From: Tupaia tana
Lineage: Eukaryota > Chordata > Mammalia > Scandentia > Tupaiidae
Direction of reading: 5' to 3'
DNA: 64,000 nt
Assembly (NCBI GenBank): GCA_026018925.1
Contig: JAKSZU010000027.1
Coordinates: forward strand, 2,004,829-2,068,828
This document shows positions 9,881 to 21,634 of this stretch, one piece after another. The position numbers and the translations under genes were made by a program. The stretch's first letter is position 1; each line of letters starts with the position of its first letter. Under the pieces are notes generated by a model, which did not search any database, was not told the origin of the DNA, and was given only the letters and a program-made list of their open reading frames with translations.

Positions 9881-10025
9881 TGGTGTTTAAAGGAGTTTAT
9901 TTCATGTGCGACTCAGTTTCCCCATTCAGCAGATTCTGAGCCTGTGCTGATTTGGGGGATCTTTGGTATAGCTGTCCATCTTCTGGATCGGAAGTGAGGA
10001 CAGATGATGTACAGCTGAAAATGAG

Positions 10026-10308
10026 AGGTGGGCCGGCTCGCGGTGTGGTGGTTAAGGTGGCTAATCTCACATGGCCAGTGGCACGGTTTGAATCCCACAC
10101 CGGGGACTTGGAAACACCCCTGGTGCCGATGCCGATGCCCACGTGCTCCAAGTCCTGAGAGATGGAAGAAAAGGGGCTGCAGCATGGCCAGCACCCTGGT
10201 GAGAGGGGTGTGTGTGTGTTTGCGGGGAGGGGGGGCAATACTTTCGCACTTTCTCTCTCTCCCTGTCTCGCTCTCTGACAAAATCAGGTACCCTGTAGCA
10301 AAATAAAG
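10026..10308 (+). mobile_element. SINE form A, older copy
   Basis: Head GGGCCGGCTCGCGGTGTGG, B box GGTTTGAATCC, diverged A body with GAGAGATGGAAGAAAAGG, ending CACCC-like TACCCTGTAGCAAAAT. Confidence 0.75.
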
Positions 10309-10414
10309 AAAATAGGAAATAGGAAAAGAAAGGAAGCGGAGTATGTACAATTCCATGTCCATGTGGCAGCTCTGGACTGCTTTCTTTCTATGGAAAACAA
10401 GAACGCAATATTCC

Positions 10415-10686
10415 GGGATGAGCAGTTAGCGTAATGGCTATGTCGCTGGACTCCCATGTAGTCGACCGCGGTTTGCGTCCCAGACCCGGTGGCTTAAAAC
10501 TCACACCGGGCATGTGTGTGTGCGTGCCCAAGATCCTGAGAGGAGAATGGAAGAATGGAGGAGAAGGGATTGCAGCGTGGCCATCCCCGCTGGGGGGGGT
10601 GATTTCTCGCCTTCTGTCTCTCTGTCTCTCTCTCTTTGTCTGGCGAGCGTACACGCCCTATAGCAAAATCCTCTCCAAAAAAAAAA
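10415..10686 (+). mobile_element. SINE form A, full length
   Basis: Complete form A copy with a small internal duplication in the GAATGGAAGAATGGAGG segment. Target-site duplication GAACGCAATATTCC / GAATGCAATATTCC. Confidence 0.92.
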
Positions 10687-10903
10687 GAATGCAATATTCC
10701 AACTTATATAAACTCAGGATTTGTCTTGAGGTTAAAATGTGCCCATTTAAAAGATAACATTCTGTCTAGTTCCCAAATTTACATAGTTCATTTCTGGTCC
10801 CAACATATTTGACTATAGTAAATACATAATAAAAACCTATTGAAAAAATTGATTATCTGGAAAATTATCTCATTATAAATGTTTATTATAAAATAAATAA
10901 ACA

Positions 10904-11080
10904 GGGGCTGGCAGGTGGCATGGTGGTTAAGGGTGCTGGACTCCCACATGGCTGACCATGGTTTGAGTCCTGGACGTGGCAGTTTGCTTTCTCACTTTCC
11001 CTCTGTCTCTCGCTCTGAACCCCCTATCAAATTAAAAAATATATGAATAAATAAAGCTAAATAAAATAATTTTTAAAATA
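10904..11080 (+). mobile_element. SINE form B
   Basis: Near-consensus head GGGCTGGCAGGTGGCATGG, B box GGTTTGAGTCC, tail ATCAAATTAAAAAATATATG; AATAAATAAACAG on both sides. Confidence 0.88.
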
Positions 11081-11225
11081 ATAATAAATAAATAAACAGA
11101 ACCCACCTTTGACTTGCCACTTGCTTCCTGTGCCCAAACTACAGCTTTCTACGTGCTGTGAAACAAAGACCAGAGATTCTGAAAAGTTGTTTTAAGGGGC
11201 TGAATGGTGGTTCAGTAGTGAAATG

Positions 11226-11437
11226 CAGTTCTCTGCAAGGCAGGAAGAAAGCCAGAAATCACCCCCCAGGAGGGATGGCCACACTGCAATTCCTTCTCCC
11301 CTCTTCTCCTCTGGGGACTTTGGGCACGCACACACGTACTCCCGGCATGAGTTTCAAGCCACCAGGTCTGGGACTTAAACTGCAGTCAGCCCTGTGGGAG
11401 TCCAGTGTCTTAACCACTATGCTACTCACTGGCCTGA
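11226..11437 (-). mobile_element. SINE form A, 3'-truncated
   Basis: Antisense body from AGAAATCACCCCCCAGG to CTATGCTACTCACTGGCC. The poly(A) side is missing and is replaced by GGGGCTGAATGGTGG, which resembles a plus-strand SINE head. Confidence 0.75.
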
Positions 11438-11439
11438 AA

Positions 11440-13075
11440 AATGTCTAAGTTTAAAAATGAACCTGTATCTCCAAAACCACAAAGGGGTAAACTAGGAAAA
11501 CTGGACCTGAATGAGAATATGCTCTAATGCCTGCAAGAATGTTCAAATTGAGCACTGCCCAGGGCACATACAACTGCACACCTAAATTCTGAGCCCAGTA
11601 ACCATATGCAATTCAGAATAACAGTGCTAAGGTGGTTGCTTCTGTGCATGTAGGAACGTGTGATGTGGCTTTTGACGACATGCATAGCAGTGCTCAGCGA
11701 AGGCAGAAGCACTGTAATTTCCAGCTTGTTCTTTAGTCAGGGTGTCACCCTATAGATCAAGGAATCGACTCTTAATTCTGAGATGAGACAGCTGGAAGAC
11801 TATGGATGAGCAACAGGCCTTCGACTAGCCAGATATGTTAAACTGGTGCCCCCCAGGTTCTACTTCCAGCCTTGAAAGCGCTGGGAGGGGTGGTCGTCAC
11901 AAGAGTTGAAACTGTGGGCCAGAGGCCTTACCAAGTCTGCAGCCCCAGCTGCGTTGAGAGGAGCAGGCTAGCCTAGGCTCCCCCATTTTAATACTTCCTC
12001 AATCTCACATCAGAAACATGTTCTATCTCTCTTCATCCTGTTGCACACTGGGGGCAGAGAGAGCTCTGGGAAACCTTTCATTTCCTCCTTCCTCCAAATG
12101 ATGCGTTTTGTACCTGAAAGTTTTCTACTCCAACATTTTCTAGAGGTCAAATATCTTTTGCACGGCTTGCATCTTTGCCTGAACTTGGCCCATGTCCTCC
12201 CAGGCCCCCTGCCGAAATCATCTTTCTCTGCCGTGCTTCCTATTGTGAGGATAAATGAGAAAAAGGCACCAGAAGGCCATTGCGATAATAAATTAGGAGG
12301 AAAGTGCAGGCACAGAGACAGCCCCAGGCTTTATGAGGTCCCGAAGTGGGCCCCGGACAATCAGGGAAACATAGCACAAGTCCCACTGAGCATGCCACAC
12401 AGGATGGGGGCCATGTCAGAGAGATGCTGTGCAGGGTGGGTGACAGAGAAGGGGGTACGGTCTGGCCGTATGGTTTTGGAAACAGACGGTAGAGAAGGGG
12501 AATTCAAAGTTTGCAGGAAATGCAACATAAGCACATTATTAGACCTTTAGGCTAGAAGATTCAACACAACAATTAAAATTAAATTGGAGGCATTTGCAAA
12601 ATGCCTTTTGGCAATTTCATGTTTGCTTCCTTGACTATAGAGGTAATGCTTGTATAGCCCATATCAGAAGATGTTAAAAAGACTCTGCTATTGCCAAACG
12701 TCCTCTATTTGGGGAGCTGGAGAAATACGACTACAGGGTGGGCTGCGTGGGGTGCTTTCTGTAGACTAGAAACAGTACATCAAAGTGCAAATTTGAGGTT
12801 TGAAAGGCCCAATTGGCCCCCAATTCAAACAAATGACTGTAAAACGATTTTCTAAGAAACTGTTACATCACCACTAGGAATATTGTATTCTAAGTGAGCA
12901 GTGTCCCAGTCTTGAATATATAACAGGAAGCTTGCTTGCAAACTAGAAATGGCATCAGGCCCTTCGAACAGAGTAAAGAGAACTCTCTGTTAGATTCCAA
13001 ATGCTAAAGTACATCTTGTAACGAACATGATGATTAATCCTCAAATGTCTAGTCTCTTCCCGATCATTAGTCTTC
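11440..13075. other. Unique intergenic or intronic sequence
   Basis: No SINE, gene or tandem repeat recognised. A 169-codon plus-strand open frame at 12,041-12,550 has no domain-like features and no splice context. AT-rich between 12,560 and 13,060. Confidence 0.45.
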
Positions 13076-13076
13076 G

Positions 13077-13270
13077 TTAGTGGTTCCCAAAGTTTGGCCT
13101 CTCTACCAGCAGCATCAGCGTCACTTCAGAACTTACTAGAAAAGCAAATTATTGGACCCACTAAGACCTTACTGAATCAGAAAAGTGTGGGGGCGGGAGC
13201 CAGCTATCTGTGATCTGACAAGACTTCCCAGTAGTTCCGAATGCGTAGAAATGCTGAGAAGTCTGCGGCA
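13077..13270 (+). mobile_element. MER5A-like hAT-Charlie DNA transposon
   Basis: Left end AGTGGTTCCCAAAGTTTGG matches the MER5A terminal inverted repeat start; the centre has GGACCCACTAAGACC and CTGAATCAGAAA as in the non-autonomous element. The right end is degraded. Age: early mammalian. Confidence 0.65.
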
Positions 13271-13294
13271 TTGCAGCCATTGCAGCCTTTCCTT

Positions 13295-13425
13295 TGTTGT
13301 AGGTTTCTGCTGTAGGACACATACACTCAACAGAGACAAGGAGAGAGAGAGTGAGAATTGCCTTCTACCTCCATTCTCCTCTCCGGGTTTGGGGAACCCA
13401 TGCACACACACCAAGGGTGATTTTC
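13295..13425 (-). mobile_element. SINE form A, fragment
   Basis: Antisense fragment from TTTCTGCTGTAGGACAC to CACACCAAGGGTGATTTTC; the head side is absent, cut where the next SINE begins. Confidence 0.65.
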
Positions 13426-13451
13426 TTTTCTTTTTCTTTTTCTTTAATTTT

Positions 13452-13708
13452 TTTTTTTAAGGTTTTTGCTGTAAGGTGCATGCACTTGCTGGAGAAACAG
13501 AGAACGACAATGAGAAAGAAAGTGAGAAATCAACCCCCAGAGGAGATGATCACACCACAATCCCTTCTCCTCCATTCTCTTCCTGGGAGTTTAGGCTTTC
13601 ATGCACACACACCCTGCGTGAGTTTCAAGCTGCCAGGTCCAGGACTTGAACTATGGTCAGTCATGTGGGAGTCCAGAGCTAAAACCACCATGCTACCTGC
13701 TGGCCCCT
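13452..13708 (-). mobile_element. SINE form A
   Basis: Antisense copy from GGTTTTTGCTGTAAGGTGC to CATGCTACCTGCTGGCCCC, nearly full length but diverged. Confidence 0.85.
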
Positions 13709-13732
13709 GTAGCCATCTTTTCTTATTTTTAA

Positions 13733-13915
13733 TTTTTTAAAAGAATTATTTATTTTATTTATCATCATTATCATCATTATTTAATTTGCTCTAAGCCTGT
13801 GCACTCAGCAGAGAGACAGAGAGTGAGTGAGAATGCAGGCTGTCTGGTCTGGGACTCAATCCATAGTTGGCCATGTGGGCATCTAGCACCTTAACCACCA
13901 TGCGGCCTGCTGGCC
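13733..13915 (-). mobile_element. SINE form B
   Basis: Antisense copy with a TCATTATCATCATTATTT tail. The sequence CTGTAGCCATCTTTT occurs at both edges (about 13,707 and 13,918) as its target-site duplication. Confidence 0.88.
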
Positions 13916-14002
13916 CCTGTAGCCATCTTTTTGCCTCTCCTTCCACCTTTCCCCAGGGGAGAGCAAAGAAGCGATGGGAAGAAACAAAGTCCTTTAATAT
14001 AT

Positions 14003-14070
14003 ATTGGATTGTCAGAAAAGTCATGCTGTGTTTTTCTATGCAAAAATGCATCATAACTTTTCCAACGCCA
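14003..14070. mobile_element. Short mariner-like MITE
   Basis: A palindromic stretch of about 70 bp. Left TTGTCAGAAAAGTCATGCTG pairs with right AACTTTTCCAACGCCAG read in reverse complement, with TA-rich flanks. Such ends resemble Tc1/mariner terminal inverted repeats with almost no internal sequence left. Confidence 0.55.
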
Positions 14071-14079
14071 GTAATTAAG

Positions 14080-14530
14080 CTTACAAGTCAACCAGTGCTG
14101 AGGCCTGGTTATTGAACAATGGCTATTAATGGCTATTAACAAAGTATGTTGTCTGTCACTTGTAATTAGAAGCATCCCATTTGATAGACTAAATGAGGGA
14201 GGAAAGTTGAGATGAATAGGTTAAAATAGTTGACTGATGCTTTGGCGATTACTAGAAAGTTCCAAGAGGCCAATATAGTATGACAAGTTCAGATAAAATA
14301 TTAAGTCAATTACTTACAACAGAAAAGGCAATATTAATCAATAGGAAGTTATAGAATAAGATGCTCAAAAGACTAGAAGAGACCATGTGTCTGTTTTTAA
14401 GTTTAGCAGGTAAAGTAAAACAATGGCTATTAACTTTAGAAGTGCCATTGACAAGTTTTTGTTATTGCTAATTAGGAATATTTTTAAATTAGAGAACTGT
14501 ATGTTATTTTTGAAAATTGATGAGATTTTA
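14080..14530. other. Unique AT-rich sequence
   Basis: No gene or repeat seen. CAATGGCTATTAA recurs at about 14,118 and 14,422, a short direct repeat of unknown meaning. Confidence 0.4.
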
Positions 14531-14531
14531 G

Positions 14532-14770
14532 GTTTTTTCTAGAGAGCACGTGCACTTGCCAGAGAGCGATAAAGAAAGGGGGGGGGGGGAGAAAGGCCCC
14601 CATGGGGAGCAGTCACCCCACAAGCCCTTCTTCCCCATCTCCCTGCTTCGGGATTTTGCGTACGTACGCACATGTGCCGGCATGTTTCTCACACACTTAC
14701 CGGGACTCACGCCGTGTGGTAGGCCGCGTGGGACCTGGCTGCCTTAGTCACCAGGTCACTGAGCCTGCCT
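14532..14770 (-). mobile_element. SINE form A
   Basis: Antisense copy from GAGAGCACGTGCACTTGCC to the head end at CCAGGTCACTGAGCC, with an 11-12 G run inside. Confidence 0.75.
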
Positions 14771-14774
14771 GAGT

Positions 14775-16445
14775 TTAGGATTTTTACTTTTTTTGTATTT
14801 GTGTGTACCAGCACCAGATTTTTTTCTTTTAGAATTCTTCAACTGCTTACTCGGTGATCAATTTCACTATGGCACTGCTAGAATAAAATTACATGGACAC
14901 ATTCCTAAAGTAGAACACAACCTTTTTTATTTTATTTATTTTTTACAAGAAAATTGACAAAGCTAGTTATTATTTGGCGGTTCACACACCTGCTTGTTTC
15001 TGTTATCTGATTTACAGCAAGTAAAAAGCTGTGTCATTTGGGTTTAAGATAAAGCCTGTATGTATTTTCCCCATTGTAAGTGATCAGACTGCTCATTTAT
15101 CCCTGGAGAAGTACCTGTAAAGGCAAAGACGCCAGCCTGGTATCTGATTAGAACACTTGGATAACTCCTAGGGAAACGAGATCAACTGGTGCTGAACAGC
15201 CACGCAGACTACACCTTTGTAGGGCCGTGGGGTGGACATAGCACCTGCATGTATGTAGTTCAGTGCGATCTTGACCCTACAGGTGAACAGGCAAGGTTTC
15301 ACTCATTGCTATAGCTGACAGAGCTTAGTCTCGCACAGGTGAAGTCCCCTACAGAAGAATTTCTCACTACACAGTGTCAAATCCAGTGTCAAATCCGGAG
15401 TACCATCTCTGCTTCAGTTCCCTGAGGCTGCCCAGTCCCTACTGAGTAAGGTCTGGGAGGCTGCCCTGTTTGTTGAATTACCTTTCACAGTTTATCATTT
15501 TGTTAAATTCTTACCTCTCAGCTCAGTGTGGTTCCTGCAACCTCCATGGCAACTCATTCCTGAGTCTAGGATACCTGCCCGGCAGCTCACCGAGTTGGGC
15601 AGGACTGCACTAATTAATAAGGCCAGTGACATTCCTGGTCATTTTTGTCATTGTCTGTGCCTATTCACTTGTTCTTATTTAACCTTCAGACACCATTATT
15701 AGGGAAATCATGCTTCAAGAAAAGCTGTTCTAATATCCCCCAGGGCTTATCTTCTCAGAGTAGAAAAGTACAGCCAAAATGGGAGTGTAATCTTATGAAT
15801 AAATAATAACGGCCTTTTAGAAAGATATTTTAGTAAGTAACTGAGACATGATCATTTACATGTTCTATGGAAAAATCAACAAAATGCATATTAAAAATAA
15901 TGTCCCAGGATCTAAAAGCCACAAAGCAGTACTAGGAATACTGACTTCATCTTTCCCATTAATTTTTTGTTGTTCTGAGTCTTGTCAAGTCAAAAAGAAC
16001 AACGGCAAAGTGAAAGTTAGAGTTATAAGAAAAAATGGAAAGGTATTGGTCTCACAAAGCCAGTGTCCCATAAAGGTCAGGCCTGCGAGCAGCAGGGCCC
16101 AGCTGGAGACGACGTGTCTGCAGACCCTAAGGAAGTTAGTCTTTCACCCTAGTGCAAGGTTACAGTGCCTGTACGTTGTTCTGAGAGAGTTTACACGGGT
16201 GACGAAGACAACAGCGGAGGGTTGTACAGAGATGGGAAGGGACAGGAGCGAACCCTCGTGAGCAGAAGCATCTGTGGTGAGGGTAGTCTGTGCAGAGAAT
16301 GAGGGGCCACCCTGAGGAGCCTCCAAACCTGGAATGACCTAGAGAAAAAGGCCTGTAGAAGTCACCCACGGAGCCAGGGGAGAAAGACCGCAACCACTGA
16401 GAAGTCTGGTCAGCCCCATTCCTCCTGGTTCTTGTGTACGTTTTT
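14775..16445. other. Unique sequence
   Basis: No recognised gene or SINE over about 1.65 kb. A 137-codon plus-strand open frame (15,848-16,261) lacks splice context and known motifs. Confidence 0.45.
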
Positions 16446-16451
16446 GTAAAA

Positions 16452-16652
16452 ACATATTTTTGCTATAGGGCATGTGTACTCACCAGAGACAGAGAGACAA
16501 AAGGCCAGAAATCACCCCCTAGGGGGATGGTCATTCCGCAATCCCTTCTCCTCCATTCTCTTCGGATTTTGGGCATGCACACACATGCGCCCAGAATGGG
16601 TTTTAAGTTGCCAGGTCTGGGACTTGAACCACGGTTGACTGTGTGGGAGTCC
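16452..16652 (-). mobile_element. SINE form A, head-truncated
   Basis: Antisense copy from AACATATTTTTGCTATAGGG; it stops at TGTGTGGGAGTCCCA, so the A-box end is lost. Confidence 0.8.
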
Positions 16653-16966
16653 CATATTTTTAAAATTTTTATATAGCAATCTTTTTTTCTAGATAAACTA
16701 TTCCCCAGTCTTTACAGTAATAATTGCATATTAACCAGACTAGGGACAAGGGAAAAATAGATGGGTTTTTAAATTTTATTTATTTTTTCAATATTGGGAC
16801 CTTATACTTGCTCTAGGTAATGTGAGACATAACTATCATGCCTTCCATATATTCAATATAAATTAACAATTAAAATGCTCAGTTGCCACATAAATTTAAT
16901 CAGTAGACAGCTATAAAAGAAGGAGGAACACAGATAAGAACATATTTTAGAATTTCTGATTAGAAG

Positions 16967-17226
16967 GAACAGCAGTTGGTGTAATGGCTATGTCGCTGGA
17001 CTCCCACGTAGTCGACCACGGTTGGAGTCCCAGACCTGTTGGCTTAAACTCACACCGGGCGCATGTGCGTGCGTGCCCAAGATCCTGAGAGGAGAATGGA
17101 GGAGAAGGGATTGCAGCGTGGCCATTCCCCCGGGGGATGATTTCTTGCTTTCTGTCTCTCTGTCTTTCTCTGTCTTTCTGGCGAGCTCACGTGCCTTATA
17201 GCAAAAACTCAAAAAAAAAAAAAAAA
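16967..17226 (+). mobile_element. SINE form A, full length
   Basis: Head CAGCAGTTGGTGTAATGGC, poly(A) tail of 17; TCTGATTA on both sides as target-site duplication. Confidence 0.9.
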
Positions 17227-17738
17227 ATCTGATTACAGAAAAGCATTGCTTAATGGCTCCTCGTGCCTGCACGTTATGAAATGCAGCCGTGGGGCTGCTG
17301 TGGCGGGACTGGGCCGAATAAGCTGTGGAGCTGGGAGTCATCGCTACTACCCCGGGCTTTCCCAGTGACTGTCCCTCTCCTAAGTAGCACACTGGTATCC
17401 CGTCAGCTCCGACTTAGAGACTGTGTTGACTTTCCTTCCCGTCTGGGGGCAGCCGCAGGGTAAGCAGGGCGGGCAAAGACTGTGGGGCGGAGGAGGAAGC
17501 AGCAGTCCCAAGCCGAGGGGCCTTGGCTGGCAGAACCCATACTCTTCCCCTCTCACGTAACTGAGTATCACATTAGCACTGGCATGGTTTGAGAGATTAA
17601 AATATTTTCGAGAGCAATCCAGTGGTTATGGAGCTGTGGTTGTGATCCCAGCCATGAAGCTGGTCTTTGTTTGCTTATCCCAGGTCAGGACCTCTGGAAC
17701 AATGCTGCTTTGACCAGGTGTCTCAGGCAGCACCAGTT

Positions 17739-17762
17739 AGATGGGGGGGGGGGGGGGGGGGG
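17739..17762 (+). repeat. Poly(G) tract
   Basis: Uninterrupted run of more than 20 G. Confidence 0.9.
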
Positions 17763-17827
17763 TTGTACAAAGTAAATGGAAAATGCCATTGTCTTGAAAC
17801 TGTAAATTTCTCAAAGAAATGGGTTCT

Positions 17828-18097
17828 TTCTTTTTTTTTTTTTTTTTCCGGAGAGGTTTTTGCTATAGGGCACGTGAGCTCGCTAGAAAGATAGAGACAG
17901 AGAGACAGAAAGTGAGAAATCACCCCCCAGTTGGGATGGCCACGCCACAATCCCTTCTCCTCCATTCTCCTTTCGGGATCTTGGGCACGCATACACATGC
18001 TCCCGGCGTGAGTTTAAGCCACTGGGTCTGGGACTCGAACTGCAGTCGATTACGTGGGAGTACAGCGACATAGCCATTACGCTAACTGCTGGTCGCA
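17828..18097 (-). mobile_element. SINE form A, full length
   Basis: Antisense copy from poly(T) through TTTTGCTATAGGGCACG to ATTACGCTAACTGCTGGTC; AGAAATGG flanks both ends. Confidence 0.92.
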
Positions 18098-18213
18098 TAG
18101 AAATGGACTCATTCTTTATAGGAAAAAAACAGGCTATGTAACATTTCAGAGGCTTTAAAATTTTTTGAATATATTATACACAAGGTTTATGTTGGAGACA
18201 GAGGAAAGGGATA

Positions 18214-18457
18214 CTTTTTTTTGAGAGATTTTTTGCTATAGGGTACATGTACTTTCCAGAGTGACAGAGACAAACAGAGAAACAGAAACCACCCCCCAGG
18301 GAGTCTGGCCACACTGCAATCTCTTCTCCATTCTCCTCTAGGGATTTTGAGCACACATGCACACACGCCCAGTGTGGGCTTCAAGCAGCCGGGACTGGGA
18401 CTCGAACCGTGGTCAACCACATAGGAGTCCAGTGCCTATACCACCTGCTGGCCCTGG
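18214..18457 (-). mobile_element. SINE form A
   Basis: Antisense copy, TTTTTTGCTATAGGGTAC to ACCACCTGCTGGCCC; GGAAAGGGATA flanks both ends as target-site duplication. Confidence 0.9.
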
Positions 18458-18754
18458 AAAGGGATAGTTTTTGGCACAAGTGAATGGATTACGTTGCATC
18501 CTAGTCATTCAGTTTAAACAATTTGTAAGTTTATATATGTATTATGTAAGACTAAAATATTTCTGTAATTTGCTTTATTTATTTTGAGATAAATGTTTAA
18601 GCCATAGTCTAGTTCAGTGGTAAATAAAACAGGGCAGATAATGATGGGGACACAGTTATAAGTACTGTGTACATTCATGACAGTTATCCATAGACACAAC
18701 AAAGAAGGAAGCTTTGAGAGCTGCTGCGGAGAGGAGGCCGTGCATGAGAAGCTG

Positions 18755-18982
18755 CGGGCCAGCCCACAGCCTAGTGGTTACCTGAGCTGGAGCCTACATG
18801 GCCCACACAGCCAAGCCCGGACCAGCAGCTTGGACGGACACTCCGACTGCACTCTGCGCATGCCCACATCCAGACAGGACCAAGATGGGGAAGGGTCGCA
18901 ACGTGCCCATGTCCTGTAGGGGACACTTTCCTGTCTGTGAGTGGACATACTCTGGCAAGTGGACATACTCTGACAATTAAAG
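18755..18982 (+). mobile_element. Old SINE
   Basis: Head GGGCCAGCCCACAGCCTAG, then a diverged body ending near GTGGACATACTCTGACAATT. GTGGACATACTCTG is duplicated in tandem at 18,941-18,974. Confidence 0.55.
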
Positions 18983-18984
18983 TG

Positions 18985-19410
18985 GATGAAAGGAGGTGGG
19001 CATTTCGATACATCCTCAATGAGCAAAATTCAGCAAAAAAATGAGTATAAAAATGATTATTCTTCAGTTATGAGACAAGTTACAGTAACTATGTTATAAT
19101 TGCAAATAACGGATGAGTTTGCAAAGGTTTAATTACATCTGAATGAATTCCTAAAGACTTTCTTTAGTGCTATTATATTTTTTCTATGTGTGATTTTTAG
19201 TAGAAATAACATGCTCGTTGTGTATTAACTGGACTGCTTGGGAGGATAGTAAATGGTGTGTTCAATATTGACTAGAGTAATATAGGAGCATTAAGATCTA
19301 TTTGTATTTGCTAATAATCATTCATTTTCAGACATATAGGAGGACAGAGAGGTGGGGATGTTTCAGTCTCAGCAATACCACAACGTCTCTGTCATAGCAT
19401 TATCACTCTG
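18985..19410. other. Unique AT-rich sequence
   Basis: No gene or repeat recognised. Confidence 0.4.
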
Positions 19411-19411
19411 T

Positions 19412-19656
19412 CAGTTTCCCCATAGGGCACACATGCTCACCAGAGAGACAGAGAGAGACAGTGAGAGGCAGCGTGAGAAGCCTCTCCCCGGGGTTGGCCA
19501 TGTTGCAGTACCCTCTCCTCTGATCTCCTGGGATCTGGGGCGTGCACACACCCGTGCTCAGCATGACTTCCCTGTAAGCCGCTGGGTCCAAGACTCAAAC
19601 CTCAGTCTGCCACGTGGGAATCCAGCACCTTGGCCACCATGCCACCTGCTGGTCCC
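19412..19656 (-). mobile_element. SINE form A, older copy
   Basis: Antisense, CCCCATAGGGCACACATGC to CACCTGCTGGTCCC, moderately diverged. Confidence 0.8.
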
Positions 19657-20088
19657 TACAGTGTAACACTTTGTTTCCTTACCTACCCTTCCTCTAGAGC
19701 TGGATGTTCTTGAAAGCCAGCAAGAAAGTTTAAACTAACGTACGTTCCTCTTCTAGAGGCCCCTCTCAGGGCCCTGAGGGAGGCATTAGCAATGTTCTTG
19801 TGGTCTTATATTTGGTAAAATTTGCAAAAGATATTTTAACTGCAATTGATTTCAGAAAACTCTTTTTGTTGACTTTTTCTCCTTCACAATTCTTTTCTTG
19901 TCAGGTAATACTGAAGTGACCATGGGTATATTTTAGATTTGGCTCAAAGGAAGTTAAAATAGGTATACATTTAGATTTAATTTGGATTTAGTGGGGTATA
20001 TAAATGTAGTGTAATCAGGTCTGTGCGTGTGGTTAAATTATTGCTAAGTGTCTAGTAGAGACATGCACATTGAAACCTTCCTATTACT
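19657..20088. other. Unique sequence
   Basis: AT-rich, with no recognised repeat or gene. Confidence 0.4.
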
Positions 20089-20090
20089 GG

Positions 20091-20263
20091 AGCCAGCAGG
20101 TGGCACAGTGACTAAGGGCCCTGGACTCCCCCTGGCCGACTGCAGTTCAAGTCCCGGGTCTGGTGGCTTGCTTTCTCACTCCCCCTCCCCGCTTTCCCTC
20201 TCGGGTCAAATTAAAATAAATAAATAAAATTAAATAATATAGTTCTTTAAAAAAAAAAAAAAA
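20091..20263 (+). mobile_element. SINE form B
   Basis: Head GAGCCAGCAGGTGGCACAG, B box GTTCAAGTCCC, tail GTCAAATTAAAATAAATA and poly(A). Confidence 0.85.
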
Positions 20264-20683
20264 AGAAACGTTTGTACTACTTGCTGTAATAAATCGCTGG
20301 GCTTGAAATCTCGATATAAATGTGTCTATGGAACCCAGCCCCCGGGTACGTGGGTAGTAAAGGAGAAACGGAATCAGAAGCTAATCTGTGGAACTTTCCC
20401 AGAGAGGAGCTCTGAGAGGAGTATCTGAATTATCTTTCTGTAATCTCTGTAACACATATTAAAAAATTATTATATGAGAAGATTATTAAAGACCTTGCCG
20501 TCGCAAAATGCAGGCACAAGACACTCCAGGCACATCAGTGACTCGGGGAGACAGCTGTTATTTCCGGCCCTGTGAGGTTAGGGTACTTGTCACTCAGACG
20601 TGTGATGTCTTACCATTTCTTACTCCATTCTAAATAGTCACTTTGCGTCTGATTTAATATTTACAATTTCGTAATGTTTAATC

Positions 20684-20946
20684 TTTTTTTTCTTTTTTGG
20701 GGGAGGTTTTTGCTATAGAGCACGTGCGCTCGCCAGAAAGACAGAGAGAGACATAGAGACAGAAAGCGAGAAATCACCCCCCAGGGGAGATGGCCACGCC
20801 GCAATCCCTTCTCCTCCATTCTCCTCTCGGGATCTTGGGCATGCACACGCGCCCAGCGCAAGTTTAAGCCACTGGGTCCGGGACTCGAACCATGTTCAAC
20901 TACATGGGAGTCCAGCCACATAGCCATTATGCTAACAGCTGGTCCC
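20684..20946 (-). mobile_element. SINE form A, full length
   Basis: Antisense copy, GGTTTTTGCTATAGAGCAC to GCTAACAGCTGGTCCCAC; AATGTTTAAT occurs on both sides. Confidence 0.9.
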
Positions 20947-21061
20947 ACAATGTTTAATTTTATATGCCAATTTGACTGTGCTAAGGATGGCCAGATAGCT
21001 GGTAAACCGTATCAAGTCGTGTTTGAGAGGGTGTTTTGCGAAGAGATTAGTTTGTTAACTT

Positions 21062-21322
21062 GTTTTCATTTTGTTTGTTTGTTTTTGTTTCTTACTTTGC
21101 TATAGTGTGTGTGCGCTCACCAAAGAGAGACAAAAAGGTAGAGAGAGAGGGTGAGTGAGGAATTTCTCCCTGGGGTTATGGCCATGCTGCAGTCGCTTCT
21201 CATCCTCCTCTCAGGCACACACCAGAGCCAGTGTGTGTTCAAGCTGCCGTGTCTAGGACCTGGATAGCTCAGTAGGCCACGTGGGATCCAATCACCCTAA
21301 CCTCCACGCCACCTGCTGGCCC
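21062..21322 (-). mobile_element. SINE form A, older, inside the LTR-like repeat
   Basis: Antisense copy, TTGCTATAGTGTGTGTGC to CACGCCACCTGCTGGCCCA, interrupting the surrounding older repeat. Confidence 0.75.
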
Positions 21323-21600
21323 AGAATCAGCCTCTGAATCCGTCCAGTGACTAAGGAAGTCTCTGACCACCCGGCACCCAGTCGGTGGCCAGAATAGAGC
21401 AGAAGGGCGGAGGATGGGCTGGCCTATCTCTCCTCTGGGCAGGGAGGGGATCTTCTCTCTTCTCCTGCCCTCAGGTCTCAGTCTTACGGCTGGGGCTGAA
21501 GCTGCCCTGCTGCCTTCCCTGCGCCTCCAGCTTGCAGACAGCAGCTCTCGAGACTCCTTAGCCCTCATCATCGTGTAAGCCAGTTCCCATAATAGACCCC

Positions 21601-21603
<3 letters not shown>

Positions 21604-21634
<31 letters not shown>
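21604..21634 (+). repeat. (GT)n microsatellite
   Basis: About 15 GT repeats. Confidence 0.95.
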
